The notes under the pieces: generated by a model | What the model saw: the letters and a program-made list of their open reading frames with translations, nothing else | Databases searched by the model: none | Told to the model about the DNA's origin: nothing | From: Pectobacterium polonicum | GTDB taxonomy: Bacteria > Pseudomonadota > Gammaproteobacteria > Enterobacterales > Enterobacteriaceae | Length of the DNA stretch: 64,000 nt | NCBI RefSeq assembly: GCF_005497185.1 | Contig: NZ_RJTN01000008.1 | Location: forward strand, 99,653 to 163,652 | Direction: 5' to 3' | Translations under genes and position numbers: made by a program | In this document: positions 36,268 to 45,247 of the stretch, piece by piece | Position numbering within the stretch: position 1 is the stretch's first letter | Layout: every line of letters begins with the position of its first letter

Positions 36268-37841
36268 ACGATTTCTCCTGCGGAACGCCAGCGCGTCATC
36301 CGCTGTTCCAGACTGAGTCCGACGCGATCGAGCACCGCGCCTGTTAATCCAATCAGCAGCATACCGCTGATAATCAAAGGCATATCCAGCAACTGTTGAG
36401 CATTAATCATCAGGCTGCCGATCCCGGTGCCGGATGACATGAAATATTCTGCACCGATGGTGCCAAGCCAGGCATAAATCAGCGACAGGCGTAAACCCGC
36501 GAAGATCGCAGGCGCGGCGCCCGGCAAGATCAATACTCGCAGGCGGGTCGATAAACGGAGTTGCAACACCTGCGCGACCTCTTGTAAGGCTTGTGAACGT
36601 TGGCGGATGCCGCGATGGCTGGCCACCAGCATAGGAAAGAAGGAGGCGAGTGCGACAAACGTGATTTTTCCGGTTTCATCGTTACCGACCCAAGCGGTCA
36701 GCAGCGGTAGCCAGGCAAACAGCGCAATTTGGCGCAGCGTCGCGACCGTCGGTGTAAAGAGGGCGTCGCTGGTGGCATTCAGCCCCAGCAGCACGCCGCA
36801 TATGAGGCCCGCGACAATGCCGCCTATCGCACCGGCCAGCGCACGAGTCAGGCTGGCCTGCATCGCCTCGGTAGGCGAACCGTCGCGAATGCCTTGTAGC
36901 AGCATGTGCCACACGTCGGCGGGCGGAGGAAGCAAGAGCGGATCGATCCAGCCAAAGCGGCCGGCCTGCTGCCAGAACAGCAGAAGCAGAAAGGGTAAAA
37001 CCAGCGCCGATAGGCGGCGAGACGGTGCCGTGGTTAAGCGGCTGAGCGGCGGGTGTGGCCAGAAGACCAGACGGCGATCCAACTGATTGATCGCCCATTC
37101 CATCGTCAGTCCTGCCAGCCCGATGGTGGCGATGCAGACAAACACGATGTCTAGCTGAAACAACTGACGACCCCATACCAGTAAGTAGCCAATCCCCTGA
37201 GATGACGCCAGAAGTTCGACCACGATCAGCGACACCCACGCCTGCGAGAGTGCAAGCCGCAATCCAGTGAGCCAGGTCGGGAACGCCGCGGGCAGGGTTA
37301 ATTTGATGAGGCGCTGATGCCACGGTAGGCGCAGCGTACGTGCGACTTCCTGTAGCGCATGCGGCACATTACGCACGCCCGTTTGCGTATGCAGCGTCAC
37401 GGGAATAATGACAGCCTTGATAATAACCGCCAGCTTCAGGCCGTCATCAATACCGAATAGCACCATAAACAGGGGTATCCACCCTAGCGTTGGGATCTGC
37501 GCCAGCACGTATACCGTTGGGTGCAGCAGGTGTTCGGCGCGCCGTGATGCCCCCATCAGCCCGCCAAGTAAGGTTCCTGAGAGTAAACCGGCCAGCAGGC
37601 CGCTCGCTAAGCGTTGCAGACTGATAAAGAGCTGTGGCAGGAGATCGTTGTGCCAAAGCTCGACGGCGGTGTTAGCGACAATATGGGGGGCAGGGAGAAT
37701 CTGGGGGGGCATCCAGCCGTAGTGGGTACTGATATACCACAGTGCCAGCAATGCCAGCGGAACGACGAGCGGATAGGCCAGCGCTATCGGCAGCGAAGGC
37801 CAGACGATCACGGTTTTTTTCAGCACTATCGACTTATTCAT
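36264..37841 (-). CDS. Fused sulfonate-type ABC permease with two SsuC domains
   Basis: This 525-aa inner-membrane protein has two BPD-type permease domains in tandem, where SsuC/TauC is normally one domain acting as a homodimer. Domain 1 (about residues 20-260) has LAQIPTLGWIPLFMVLFGID and VARTLRLPWHQRLIKLTLP. Domain 2 (about 270-520) has ATLRQIALFAWLPLLTAW and EVAQVLQLRLSTRLRVLILP. The frame is open from 37946, but GGA lies seven bases before the ATG at 37841, which starts MNKSIVLKK. The operon continues into the ATPase and the sulfotransferase-like gene. Confidence 0.9.
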   Translation of the reverse strand: MNKSIVLKKTVIVWPSLPIALAYPLVVPLALLALWYISTHYGWMPPQILPAPHIVANTAVELWHNDLLPQLFISLQRLASGLLAGLLSGTLLGGLMGASRRAEHLLHPTVYVLAQIPTLGWIPLFMVLFGIDDGLKLAVIIKAVIIPVTLHTQTGVRNVPHALQEVARTLRLPWHQRLIKLTLPAAFPTWLTGLRLALSQAWVSLIVVELLASSQGIGYLLVWGRQLFQLDIVFVCIATIGLAGLTMEWAINQLDRRLVFWPHPPLSRLTTAPSRRLSALVLPFLLLLFWQQAGRFGWIDPLLLPPPADVWHMLLQGIRDGSPTEAMQASLTRALAGAIGGIVAGLICGVLLGLNATSDALFTPTVATLRQIALFAWLPLLTAWVGNDETGKITFVALASFFPMLVASHRGIRQRSQALQEVAQVLQLRLSTRLRVLILPGAAPAIFAGLRLSLIYAWLGTIGAEYFMSSGTGIGSLMINAQQLLDMPLIISGMLLIGLTGAVLDRVGLSLEQRMTRWRSAGEIV

Positions 37842-38078
37842 TTTATTCCACGAAAGCATCACTGTTGGATGAATAGGGAATAAAAAACAGGTTTCGGCGT
37901 TGAACGCCAATGCAATAAAGCGATGGTCGCCGTGCAATAAATGCATATGCGTAGCTCAAGCCCGCCAGCCCTGATTTATGCTTTTTTCCGCTGAACAAAC
38001 CTGTAAATGTTATTTAAGCCTGACACCAACGGTTCGCTAGTTTCATGGCAGATAAAACGGATTACTGAGGAACACCGT

Positions 38079-39209
38079 ATGCAGTACGCTACCCCTTTAG
38101 ATTTGAAGGCTCCCCATTCTCGCTGGCGGCAGGGAATGAATAAGATGCTAGCTATTACGCTACTGATGAGCGCCACGCTTGTTTCTACGGCGCAGGCGAA
38201 CGAGAGCGTAGCGTCGGATGCGCAGAATCCGACGGAAATTCGTATCGGTTTGCCAGACCAAAGCGCGGGGAGCAAGCCCTTTATCCGCGGGCCGCTGGGG
38301 CTGGCGCATATTCAAAAACAGTTGGAAAAGGAATTTGAGCCGCAGGGCATCAACATTCAGTGGTCGTTCTTTAAAGGCGCGGGGCCAGCGGTGAACGAGG
38401 CGTTGGCAAACAAGCAGTTGGACGTGGTGTATCTGGGCGATCTCGCCGCCATTATTGGCCGTGCAGGGGGGCTGCCGACGCGGGTGCTGGTGGGATCGCG
38501 CGGTTCGAATTCCTATCTGGCGGCGACGCCGGAATCGGGTATTCAGCGTATTGAGGATTTACGCGGCAAGCGGATTGCAGTCTACAAAGGAACGGCCGAT
38601 CAGCTGTCATTTGAACGCGCAATTAAAAGTGTCGGGCTGAACGAGCGTGATGTGCGAGTCATCAATCTGGATTGGACGGCGGGCAAAGCCGCACTGGCGG
38701 CCAGACGTGTGGATGCGGTGTGGGGCGGTGTCTCTTTGCTGGCGCTGCGTAAGCAGGGCATCAATATTGTCACGACCAGTCGGGCGCTGGGCTGGGAGAA
38801 TACCACGCAGGCTGCGGTACTGGCGACGCAGGATTTTATCGATCGCTATCCAGGCACGACGCAGCAACTGGTGAATGTACTGGTGGATAATGCGCAATGG
38901 ATCGGCGATGCGCAGCACCTACCGGAATACACGGCGCTGATGTCCGAACAGAGCCAGATACCGCAAGCAATCTTTCAGGAAGAACTGAAAGCGGAAGATC
39001 TCCCCTTCCAAAGCTCGCCGCGCCTCGACCCGTTCCTGCTCAGCAGCTTGCAGGACAGTATCGAGCGGGCGAAAGCGGCAGGGCTGATTCGCAACACGTT
39101 TTCAGCCAGCGATTGGTTTGCCGGCGAGTTTGCCGCTCGGGCATTGAAGGCCAAGGGGCTGGAGTCAAACTGGCCGGTGTATGACGCCAGCGGTCATCCG
39201 ACAAAATAA
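38079..39209 (+). CDS. Periplasmic sulfonate-type substrate-binding protein (SsuA-like)
   Basis: This protein of about 376 aa resembles the SsuA/TauA binding proteins. After the signal peptide it continues TEIRIGLPDQSAGSKPFIRG, with GVQWSFFKGAGPAVNEALAN-type and LRGKRIAVYKGTADQLSFER segments. A GAGG box eight bases before the ATG at 38079 favours that start. The signal peptide then has a long n-region before the hydrophobic MLAITLLMSATLVSTAQA. A later ATG at 38136 is a possible alternative. It is divergent from the permease/ATPase/sulfotransferase operon, to which it probably delivers ligand. Confidence 0.9.
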   Translation: MQYATPLDLKAPHSRWRQGMNKMLAITLLMSATLVSTAQANESVASDAQNPTEIRIGLPDQSAGSKPFIRGPLGLAHIQKQLEKEFEPQGINIQWSFFKGAGPAVNEALANKQLDVVYLGDLAAIIGRAGGLPTRVLVGSRGSNSYLAATPESGIQRIEDLRGKRIAVYKGTADQLSFERAIKSVGLNERDVRVINLDWTAGKAALAARRVDAVWGGVSLLALRKQGINIVTTSRALGWENTTQAAVLATQDFIDRYPGTTQQLVNVLVDNAQWIGDAQHLPEYTALMSEQSQIPQAIFQEELKAEDLPFQSSPRLDPFLLSSLQDSIERAKAAGLIRNTFSASDWFAGEFAARALKAKGLESNWPVYDASGHPTK

Positions 39210-39221
39210 TCATGAAGGCGC

Positions 39222-40160
39222 TCACAGCGTCGGCAGTGACGGAACGGGTGAGCGCAGCCTATCTTGCGCCAGTAGGGTTTCAATCATCAGTTCGGCTAGC
39301 GGGGGCAGCGTTCTTTGCAAACAGGTGACAATCCCGAATCGGGTTTGCATGTTTCCCCATTCCGGTGGTGTGCCCGTTAGCGGAATTTCTACCAACTGAT
39401 GGCTTAATCGTCCTAGCGCAAAGCCATCCTCGCTGGCGAAGCTGATGGCCTGTGTGTGCCGTAGGATGCTGAAGACAGAATAGATATGGTCACACTGAAT
39501 TTGCGGCCGGTAGTCGGGCTGACGCGTCAGGGCGGCCAGAATTTTGCGCATGCCGACAGGCATAAAAGGAGAGGCGAGCGGAAAGCGTAAGAGGTCGTCC
39601 GGCGTCACGTTTTCCTGCTGAGCCAGCGGATGCGAGGAGTGACAGATAAAGAAACAACGCTGCGGGCTTAATGGTTGCACGTGGAGGCCGGTTTCCATTT
39701 CAGCCTGCCAGGTATCCGCGACAATAAAAGGCCACTCGTCGGCCAGCAGACGCTCTCGCAGGGATTGCCAATTATCCACGCTGTAAGTGACCTTGGCACG
39801 CGGCCGTAGTGCATGGAAATGTGCGACCGCTTTGGGGATCAGCGTGGTAGACGGTGCGGGACCACAGCCAAACGTCAGTTCACCTTCCTGCGCCTCGCTG
39901 ATCTGCCGCATGTCGGTCATCAGTTCCCAGGACAACTCCTGCATACGCCGCGCAAACGGCAGCAGCGTATTGCCTTGCCACGTCAGTGCAAAGCGTCGGC
40001 TCTGGCGATCGATAAGCGGATGTCCCACCGTTTGTTCCAACGCCTGAATGCTGCGGCTGAACGCTGATTGTGACAGACAGACCGCTTCTGCGGCCTGTAC
40101 GAAACTCCCCTGTTCGGCCAGTGCAAGAAAATTGCGTAATTGCCGTAAATCCAGATGCAT
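39222..40160 (-). CDS. LysR-family regulator of the sulfonate-type locus
   Basis: This 312-aa LysR protein has an N-terminal winged helix (LRQLRNFLALAEQGSFVQAA, LSQSAFSRSIQALEQTVGH) and a two-lobed effector domain (LTFGCGPAPSTTLIPKAVAHF). The start at 40160 (MHLDLRQ) fits the family better than the upstream in-frame ATG at 40193. It ends 12 bases from the binding-protein gene in convergent orientation. It probably controls the adjacent uptake genes. No CysB- or Cbl-type site could be identified by eye. Confidence 0.88.
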   Translation of the reverse strand: MHLDLRQLRNFLALAEQGSFVQAAEAVCLSQSAFSRSIQALEQTVGHPLIDRQSRRFALTWQGNTLLPFARRMQELSWELMTDMRQISEAQEGELTFGCGPAPSTTLIPKAVAHFHALRPRAKVTYSVDNWQSLRERLLADEWPFIVADTWQAEMETGLHVQPLSPQRCFFICHSSHPLAQQENVTPDDLLRFPLASPFMPVGMRKILAALTRQPDYRPQIQCDHIYSVFSILRHTQAISFASEDGFALGRLSHQLVEIPLTGTPPEWGNMQTRFGIVTCLQRTLPPLAELMIETLLAQDRLRSPVPSLPTL

Positions 40161-40305
40161 GTTGCAGCTACCTACCCTATCGATTTTCCCCACTTTTTAG
40201 GCGGAGGTCGGATAGCAATGCAATGAACAAAACGTTATAAGTTATAGCGAATTGATTACGCTGGGACCCCAGCGCGCGCAGGCCGCTGTCTGGCGCGATC
40301 AGCGG

Positions 40306-41064
40306 CTATTTCGCCAGCGCACAGGAAAAATCCTGAATTTCCTCGACGGAACCGAGGCTCATATTGAATACGTCCAACCTGCTGGCGAGCAGCACCTTTT
40401 CGCCCGTCGGCATGGAGACCATCGCAAGGCCGTATTTGCCGATAGATTCATTCTGCCGCTGTGCGTAGCGATCGAGCGTTTTGAACGGATCGCTTTGCGT
40501 CAGTTCGTTCGTCGCGATCGTTTTTGCCAAATAGACGTGCCCGTTAATTTTTACGGGTAGTGGTTTCCAGTCGGCAGAGATCATGGGGAACTGCTGATTC
40601 AGCGTTTGATAAACCTCTGGGCGCAGACAGGCTATGTGGATATGCAGTTGGTTTTGTGTGCGACCATAGCGCGAGTTAATTGCCAACGAGAGATAACCAT
40701 CTTTGATCGGTTTGCCGGCCTCGCGTGAAAGGTGACCACGGCGATCCCACGCCAGCATGAAAAAATTAGGTGTGTTTTGCTGTAAGAGTTCAGGACTCTC
40801 GATGCCACTGACTTTATCGGTTGGGAGTAACAGATCGTGATAGGGGCCGTTTCTGTCATCAAAAAGCACATAGCCGTCCGCCAGATTGACCTCCAGACAG
40901 GGGGCTGGATTGCCGCTGTGCTGCTGGTTTGGTACGCACTGTTCGCTGACGATTTCCCACAGCGCATTGCTGTTTCCCCGGACAACCTTCCACCCTATTG
41001 CTGTGGCTGCCGTGAGTAAAATGATGGCAGAAACCGTGAAGAGCAGGGTCGTGTTGCGTTTCAT
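40306..41064 (-). CDS. cdh: CDP-diacylglycerol pyrophosphatase
   Basis: This 252-aa membrane-anchored enzyme cleaves CDP-diacylglycerol to CMP and phosphatidate. It matches E. coli Cdh: an N-terminal anchor (LLFTVSAIILLTAATAIGW), CVPNQQHSGNPAPCLEVNLA, TPNFFMLAWDRRGH, and the HIT-like catalytic motif QLHIHIACLRPEVYQ. The C-terminus is SVEEIQDFSC. It is a single gene between the LysR gene and the siderophore receptor and has no obvious functional link with either. Confidence 0.93.
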   Translation of the reverse strand: MKRNTTLLFTVSAIILLTAATAIGWKVVRGNSNALWEIVSEQCVPNQQHSGNPAPCLEVNLADGYVLFDDRNGPYHDLLLPTDKVSGIESPELLQQNTPNFFMLAWDRRGHLSREAGKPIKDGYLSLAINSRYGRTQNQLHIHIACLRPEVYQTLNQQFPMISADWKPLPVKINGHVYLAKTIATNELTQSDPFKTLDRYAQRQNESIGKYGLAMVSMPTGEKVLLASRLDVFNMSLGSVEEIQDFSCALAK

Positions 41065-41287
41065 GGCGAATCTCCGGTTGGCGCAAAATATCAGGGTAAA
41101 CGGAGCATGTGAACGTTGCGGCGATCAGTATGGAACAGGAGCGATGTCATTAATATGACCCGTGGTAAAAGGAGAAAGCCTAATCGGTAACGGATTGTAA
41201 GAGGCAAGAAGAACGGATGATAACGTGCTGGGATGACAACATGTCACCCCAGTAGAGTATTGTGTTATGGATGCGGGACGATATAAA

Positions 41288-43294
41288 TCAGAATAAATCG
41301 ACTCGCACGTCCACGCCGACGGTTCGGCCTTCATTGACCTGCGCATAACCGGAGGTGCCGCTCATGAAGCCAAAGGTGCGATAGCGACGATCGAAGACGT
41401 TGTCCACGTAGCCTGCAATATTCACCCGGTCGGTGGCCTGCCAACTGAGACGCAGATCGGTGGTGGTATAGGTCCCCTGACGCAGCGCGTTATCACCGTC
41501 GAAGTAGTGTGGCCCCACTACGTTGAACGCCAGACGCGGCATTAATGCGCCGAACGAGGTATCGATTAGTCCGTTCAGGCTGGTGCCAGCACCGTAGCGT
41601 GGCACGAAGGGAACGCGTTTATTCTGATAGCTTTCACTGTCGCCACTAAATTCAGAGCGCACATAGGTACCGTTGATATCCCATGACCAGTTGGGAACGA
41701 ACTGCCACTTCAGCATCATTTCTACGCCGCTGGCGTCAGCGCTGCCTGCGTTGCTGAGCGTTTGCATACCGACTGGGCCGGAATACAGCTGCATATCACG
41801 CGTGTGAGTATGGAACACGGCACCCTGAAGTTGCACATCGCCGCTCTGATAGCGCGAGCCGATTTCATAGTTAATCGATTTCTCTGCACTGTAAGGAATG
41901 GCCTGTGTTCCTGCGGCGGGTGAGTAGTTAAAGCCCGTTGGCTTGTAGCCCTGTGCGACGCGAGTATAGACGCGCCAGTCGTTATTGAGCAGATAGCTGG
42001 CAGAGAGTTGCCCCAGTACCTGATCGTCATCAACGCTATTGCTATCGCCCACGTTCATGCCGGAGAACTGCTGGTGGTAGCGGGTTTTGGCCTTATCGTG
42101 TGATACGCGCAGCCCGCCGCCCAGATCGATACGGTCGGTCAGATGCCAGGTCAGGTCGCTGTAGGCGGCTAAGGTCTCCGATGCCGTGTTGGCATGACTC
42201 TGCATGAACGGCGATCCCGCCTGGATGTAGGTCAGATCGAGTTTCTCACGCGTATTTTGTCGATAAAGGCCGAACACCATATCCACCGTACGGCCTGCAC
42301 CGTGCGTGGCCGCCCGCAGTTCCTGCACGTCCTGATTCCATCGCTCCGGCATGTTGGCAATCAGCGTACTGTTTGGGAAGGTACGGTCGTAATTCTGTTG
42401 TTGCCATGCGCCGATCAGGCTGAAGATCCAGTTGTCGGTAGTGTATTTTCCGCTTAGCGACTGGCTATGGGTACAACGGCGTAGTTTAGGATCGGGCGCG
42501 CCAGCGACGATCTCCAGCGTACGATTTTTGGCATCGCCAAACGGCAGGTAAGTATCCTGTGTGGCGCGCGTACAGTCTTCCGTCAGTGCCAGACTGGTTT
42601 CCCACGGTTGCCCATCAGGAGCCAGCCGTAGTCGAAGATTTCCGACGCTGGATTTTGTCCCACCGAGGTTATCACTGCCTGTCGCAGGGTTGGTCATCGC
42701 GCCCGAATCGACCTGGCGCAGCAGTGTCACGCTACCATACAGCAGACCATCCTGAATGGGGCCGCTGAGATTGATTTTGCCATGGTAGCCATCGCGGCTG
42801 GCGACGCCACCTTCGACATAGCCACGCGGCGTGCTGTCCGGCTGCTGGGTGACGATGTTGATAATGCCGCCCTGTGCGCTTTTACCGTACAGCGTCCCCT
42901 GCGGGCCGCGTAGCATTTCAATGCTTTCTACATCGGAGAGCGCCTGCACGGTGTTGGTGGCGAGCTGTGGTACGCCATCCACATAGACCGTCACGGCAGG
43001 GCTGTAGAAATCCTGTGCGGAAGAGACGCCACGCAGTGAAATGGAGGGGAACAGCAGGCTACCGTTATTACCGAGGTTCAGGCCGGGCAGAACCCGAGTC
43101 AGCTTGTCGGTACTGGTGACGCCCGCATCTTTCAGCTCTGGTGCCGTGACGACGGTGGAGGAAACGTTATTAGCCGAAGCGGAATAGGGTGACTGTTTGC
43201 TGGCGGAGACAACAAGCGTATCGTCCTGAGCGGCAAAGGCGCAGGAAGAGAGAAACACGCCGGTCAAGGCGAGCGGATAAAGGCGCATTATTTT
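41288..43294 (-). CDS. TonB-dependent siderophore receptor, FyuA-like
   Basis: This 668-aa outer-membrane receptor has a signal peptide ending SSCAFA, a TonB-box region (DTLVVSASKQ), and a plug with VTVYVDGVPQLATNTVQALSDVE and MLRGPQGTLYGKSAQGGIIN. The barrel ends VGVDVRVDLF. It resembles the yersiniabactin/pesticin receptor FyuA. The frame opens at 43372, but AGGGA lies seven bases before the ATG at 43294. The upstream region carries a Fur-like box and a 21-bp-spaced direct repeat shared with two other promoters of the locus. With the MFS, ABC and AraC genes that follow it forms an uptake system without biosynthesis genes. Confidence 0.9.
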   Translation of the reverse strand, partial: KIMRLYPLALTGVFLSSCAFAAQDDTLVVSASKQSPYSASANNVSSTVVTAPELKDAGVTSTDKLTRVLPGLNLGNNGSLLFPSISLRGVSSAQDFYSPAVTVYVDGVPQLATNTVQALSDVESIEMLRGPQGTLYGKSAQGGIINIVTQQPDSTPRGYVEGGVASRDGYHGKINLSGPIQDGLLYGSVTLLRQVDSGAMTNPATGSDNLGGTKSSVGNLRLRLAPDGQPWETSLALTEDCTRATQDTYLPFGDAKNRTLEIVAGAPDPKLRRCTHSQSLSGKYTTDNWIFSLIGAWQQQNYDRTFPNSTLIANMPERWNQDVQELRAATHGAGRTVDMVFGLYRQNTREKLDLTYIQAGSPFMQSHANTASETLAAYSDLTWHLTDRIDLGGGLRVSHDKAKTRYHQQFSGMNVGDSNSVDDDQVLGQLSASYLLNNDWRVYTRVAQGYKPTGFNYSPAAGTQAIPYSAEKSINYEIGSRYQSGDVQLQGAVFHTHTRDMQLYSGPVGMQTLSNAGSADASGVEMMLKWQFVPNWSWDINGTYVRSEFSGDSESYQNKRVPFVPRYGAGTSLNGLIDTSFGALMPRLAFNVVGPHYFDGDNALRQGTYTTTDLRLSWQATDRVNIAGYVDNVFDRRYRTFGFMSGTSGYAQVNEGRTVGVDVRVDLF

Positions 43295-43386
43295 CATTAT
43301 TAAATCCCTGAAAAAGCTGAAATCAATGTCAAAAGCAACGGTTTTCATCACAACATGAAAAATGGGTGACACAGAGATGATGAAAG

Positions 43387-43405
43387 TTAAATGATAATCG
43401 TTTGC
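43387..43405 (-). promoter_or_regulatory. Fur-like box upstream of the FyuA-like receptor gene
   Basis: TTAAATGATAATCGTTTGC matches 13 of 19 positions of the Fur consensus, with ATGATAATC intact. It lies 10 bases on the gene side of the direct-repeat operator at 43416. Confidence 0.65.
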
Positions 43406-43415
43406 ATTTTTTGAG

Positions 43416-43447
43416 CTACCCGTATCGGGTCTATTTCAACCCGAATA
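43416..43447 (-). promoter_or_regulatory. Shared AraC-type operator, copy 1 (receptor promoter)
   Basis: Half-sites ACCCGTATC (43418) and ACCCGAATA (43439) are exactly 21 bp apart, joined by a middle containing TCTATTT. The same arrangement and orientation relative to the gene occur at 45190 and 46295. It is most likely bound by the AraC regulator encoded at 45248-46216. Confidence 0.75.
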
Positions 43448-43477
43448 CAGCAGACAGCCTGTACGATTTTCTTTGCG

Positions 43478-44716
43478 TTAACTTCGCTCCCGACGGCTTG
43501 CCGTTGCAGTAGGAATACCTTCTGAAAACATGCGGGAAAGTCGCACCGATAGCCGTTTGGCGGGCCACAGGCTGGCGACAGCGAAGCAGGCCAGTACGCC
43601 TAGCGTGGTCTGATAGTTTGTGTGATGCGCGAGCTGAAGCGCGGCGATTGACACGATCATAGCGATGGCGGCATCGGTCGATTGGAACAGCGCATAGTCG
43701 GAAGCGGGCTGATGCGGTCTGACTAGCCCCATCAGGACGTTGTATAGCGTGACAAACCCGACGGCGGCAGCCAGATTGACCACGCCAAAGAGTGCAATCC
43801 AGGCATTCAACGGATACCGCGGGTAACCGACAGCCAGCACGATAGCGAGTAGGGCGTGCACGATCATCACGGGCAATAGGCAGCGCAGCGCGCCCATGCG
43901 TCGAATCAGAAGGTTAGCGAGCACAATCCCTACGCCGCTGACTGCGGTGCTGTACACGGTCATGACAATACCTAACTGGCTCAGGCTAAGCTGTTGGTCG
44001 ATGAGCATAACGGTCTGTAGTGCCATCATGCCGCGCATCGCCAGATAGAAAATGGCCGTGAAGGCCAATACTGGCCAGAGTGCCTTAAATGTCTGGTGAT
44101 TTAGCGTCGGGCGCGCAGTGGGATCAGAATGACGCACGGTTTGGCGGGTATAGCGCAGCGGCAGAATGAGCATCAGCAGCGACAGCCCTGCCAGCGCGAA
44201 GAAACCGCCTTGCCACCCCGTATGCTCGGCAATACTCAGAAACGCATAAGAGCCGAATAGAATACCCAGATAGCTCCCGCCGACCTGTGCAGTATTTGCC
44301 AGCGCACGACTGGACGTGTTGGTGGTACAGATTGTAATACCGTCTGCATAGATATCGTGGCTGGCAGAGAGCAGCGCCAACAACATCAGCGCGATAACGA
44401 TAGCTAGAACAGATTGCTCCGGTGAGATCAGGCCAATTACAGCCAGCGTCACTGCCATGGCGATCTGGAGCAGTACCAGACTGCCTAAATAGGGGTTACC
44501 GCGCAAAGGAAGGGCGTGGCGCTCTCCCCACGGTGCCCACAGGCACTTGGCAATCCACGGAAGGAAGGTCAGTGACAGCCAGCTTAATTGCGCAAGATCT
44601 AATCCGGCATGGCGGAAATAGCCTGCGACGCCTTGCATGATGAGTGCGGTGATCATGCCTTGATGCAGGTAGAAACACCAATAGGGCAGGTAGCGTGTTA
44701 GTGGGCTGTGCGTCAT
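43478..44716 (-). CDS. MFS siderophore transporter, RhtX/FptX/YbtX-like
   Basis: This 412-aa protein has about 12 membrane segments and resembles the AmpG-related RhtX/FptX group that moves ferric siderophores across the inner membrane. Supporting segments are WIAKCLWAPWGERHALPL and LLSASHDIYADGITICT. It overlaps the small unknown gene upstream by four bases (ATGA), so both are translated from one message starting near 45160. YbtX has the same place in the yersiniabactin locus. The ligand here is unknown. Confidence 0.85.
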   Translation of the reverse strand: MTHSPLTRYLPYWCFYLHQGMITALIMQGVAGYFRHAGLDLAQLSWLSLTFLPWIAKCLWAPWGERHALPLRGNPYLGSLVLLQIAMAVTLAVIGLISPEQSVLAIVIALMLLALLSASHDIYADGITICTTNTSSRALANTAQVGGSYLGILFGSYAFLSIAEHTGWQGGFFALAGLSLLMLILPLRYTRQTVRHSDPTARPTLNHQTFKALWPVLAFTAIFYLAMRGMMALQTVMLIDQQLSLSQLGIVMTVYSTAVSGVGIVLANLLIRRMGALRCLLPVMIVHALLAIVLAVGYPRYPLNAWIALFGVVNLAAAVGFVTLYNVLMGLVRPHQPASDYALFQSTDAAIAMIVSIAALQLAHHTNYQTTLGVLACFAVASLWPAKRLSVRLSRMFSEGIPTATASRRERS

Positions 44717-45135
44717 GGTTGGTCACGATCCAGCAGCGTTATCGCCAGCACCTGTGCTTCAAGCAAGGTGGCAACGACAAAATAGGCGTAAGGGGCTTGT
44801 CCGGATTGTGCCCAGTTATCTGCCCATTCCACGTATTTTTGCCTTTTGGCCTCGTCGCTTTCGATACGAATCGCGCCTGCACAGTATTGCCGTTGCAGGT
44901 TGACGTTATCGCGCGTCCACTGAAGATAAGCATTCATAAAGACAGGAGAATGGTGGGGTAGGTCGGCACCGGTCATGCAGAGTACAACGCGTTCTTGTGC
45001 GGCATACAGCTGAGTAATTTGTGCCATATAGGCAGCGGATTCATTGTCAGGCACCTGTTCTGGCATGTGTAAGAAAACGATTGGCCAGGCATGCGTATCA
45101 AGAAAAGGATGCGGTGTTGCGATGGAATCGGGCAT
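44713..45135 (-). CDS. Hypothetical protein, 140 aa, co-translated with the siderophore MFS gene
   Basis: The protein starts MPDSIATPHPFLDTHAWPIV. It has no signal peptide or membrane segment and is rich in aromatic residues (WADNWAQSGQAPYAYFVVAT). The alternating hydrophobic strands and helices suggest a small soluble domain, perhaps STAS-like, but I do not recognise the family. It is the first gene of a two-gene unit whose promoter holds the shared operator and a strong Fur-like box. That ties it to siderophore uptake. It could be an accessory or regulatory partner of the MFS protein; this is inference. Confidence 0.75.
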   Translation of the reverse strand: MPDSIATPHPFLDTHAWPIVFLHMPEQVPDNESAAYMAQITQLYAAQERVVLCMTGADLPHHSPVFMNAYLQWTRDNVNLQRQYCAGAIRIESDEAKRQKYVEWADNWAQSGQAPYAYFVVATLLEAQVLAITLLDRDQP

Positions 45136-45160
45136 GACGGTTTCTCCTGCGTGTAATGGA

Positions 45161-45179
45161 GAAAATGATAATCATTCGC
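45161..45179 (-). promoter_or_regulatory. Fur box upstream of the small protein/MFS operon
   Basis: GAAAATGATAATCATTCGC matches 16 of 19 positions of the Fur consensus, the best in the window. It lies 26 bases before the start codon and 10 bases from the direct-repeat operator at 45190. Confidence 0.8.
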
Positions 45180-45189
45180 TATTGTGGCG

Positions 45190-45221
45190 CTACCCGAATC
45201 CAGTCTATTTATACCCGTATC
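45190..45221 (-). promoter_or_regulatory. Shared AraC-type operator, copy 2 (small protein/MFS promoter)
   Basis: Half-sites ACCCGAATC (45192) and ACCCGTATC (45213) are 21 bp apart with AGTCTATTT between. Both are preceded by a T or CT, as in copy 1. Orientation and distance to the Fur box equal those of copy 1. Confidence 0.78.
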
Positions 45222-45247
45222 GGGATGATTGTTACGTCAGCAGCCCG

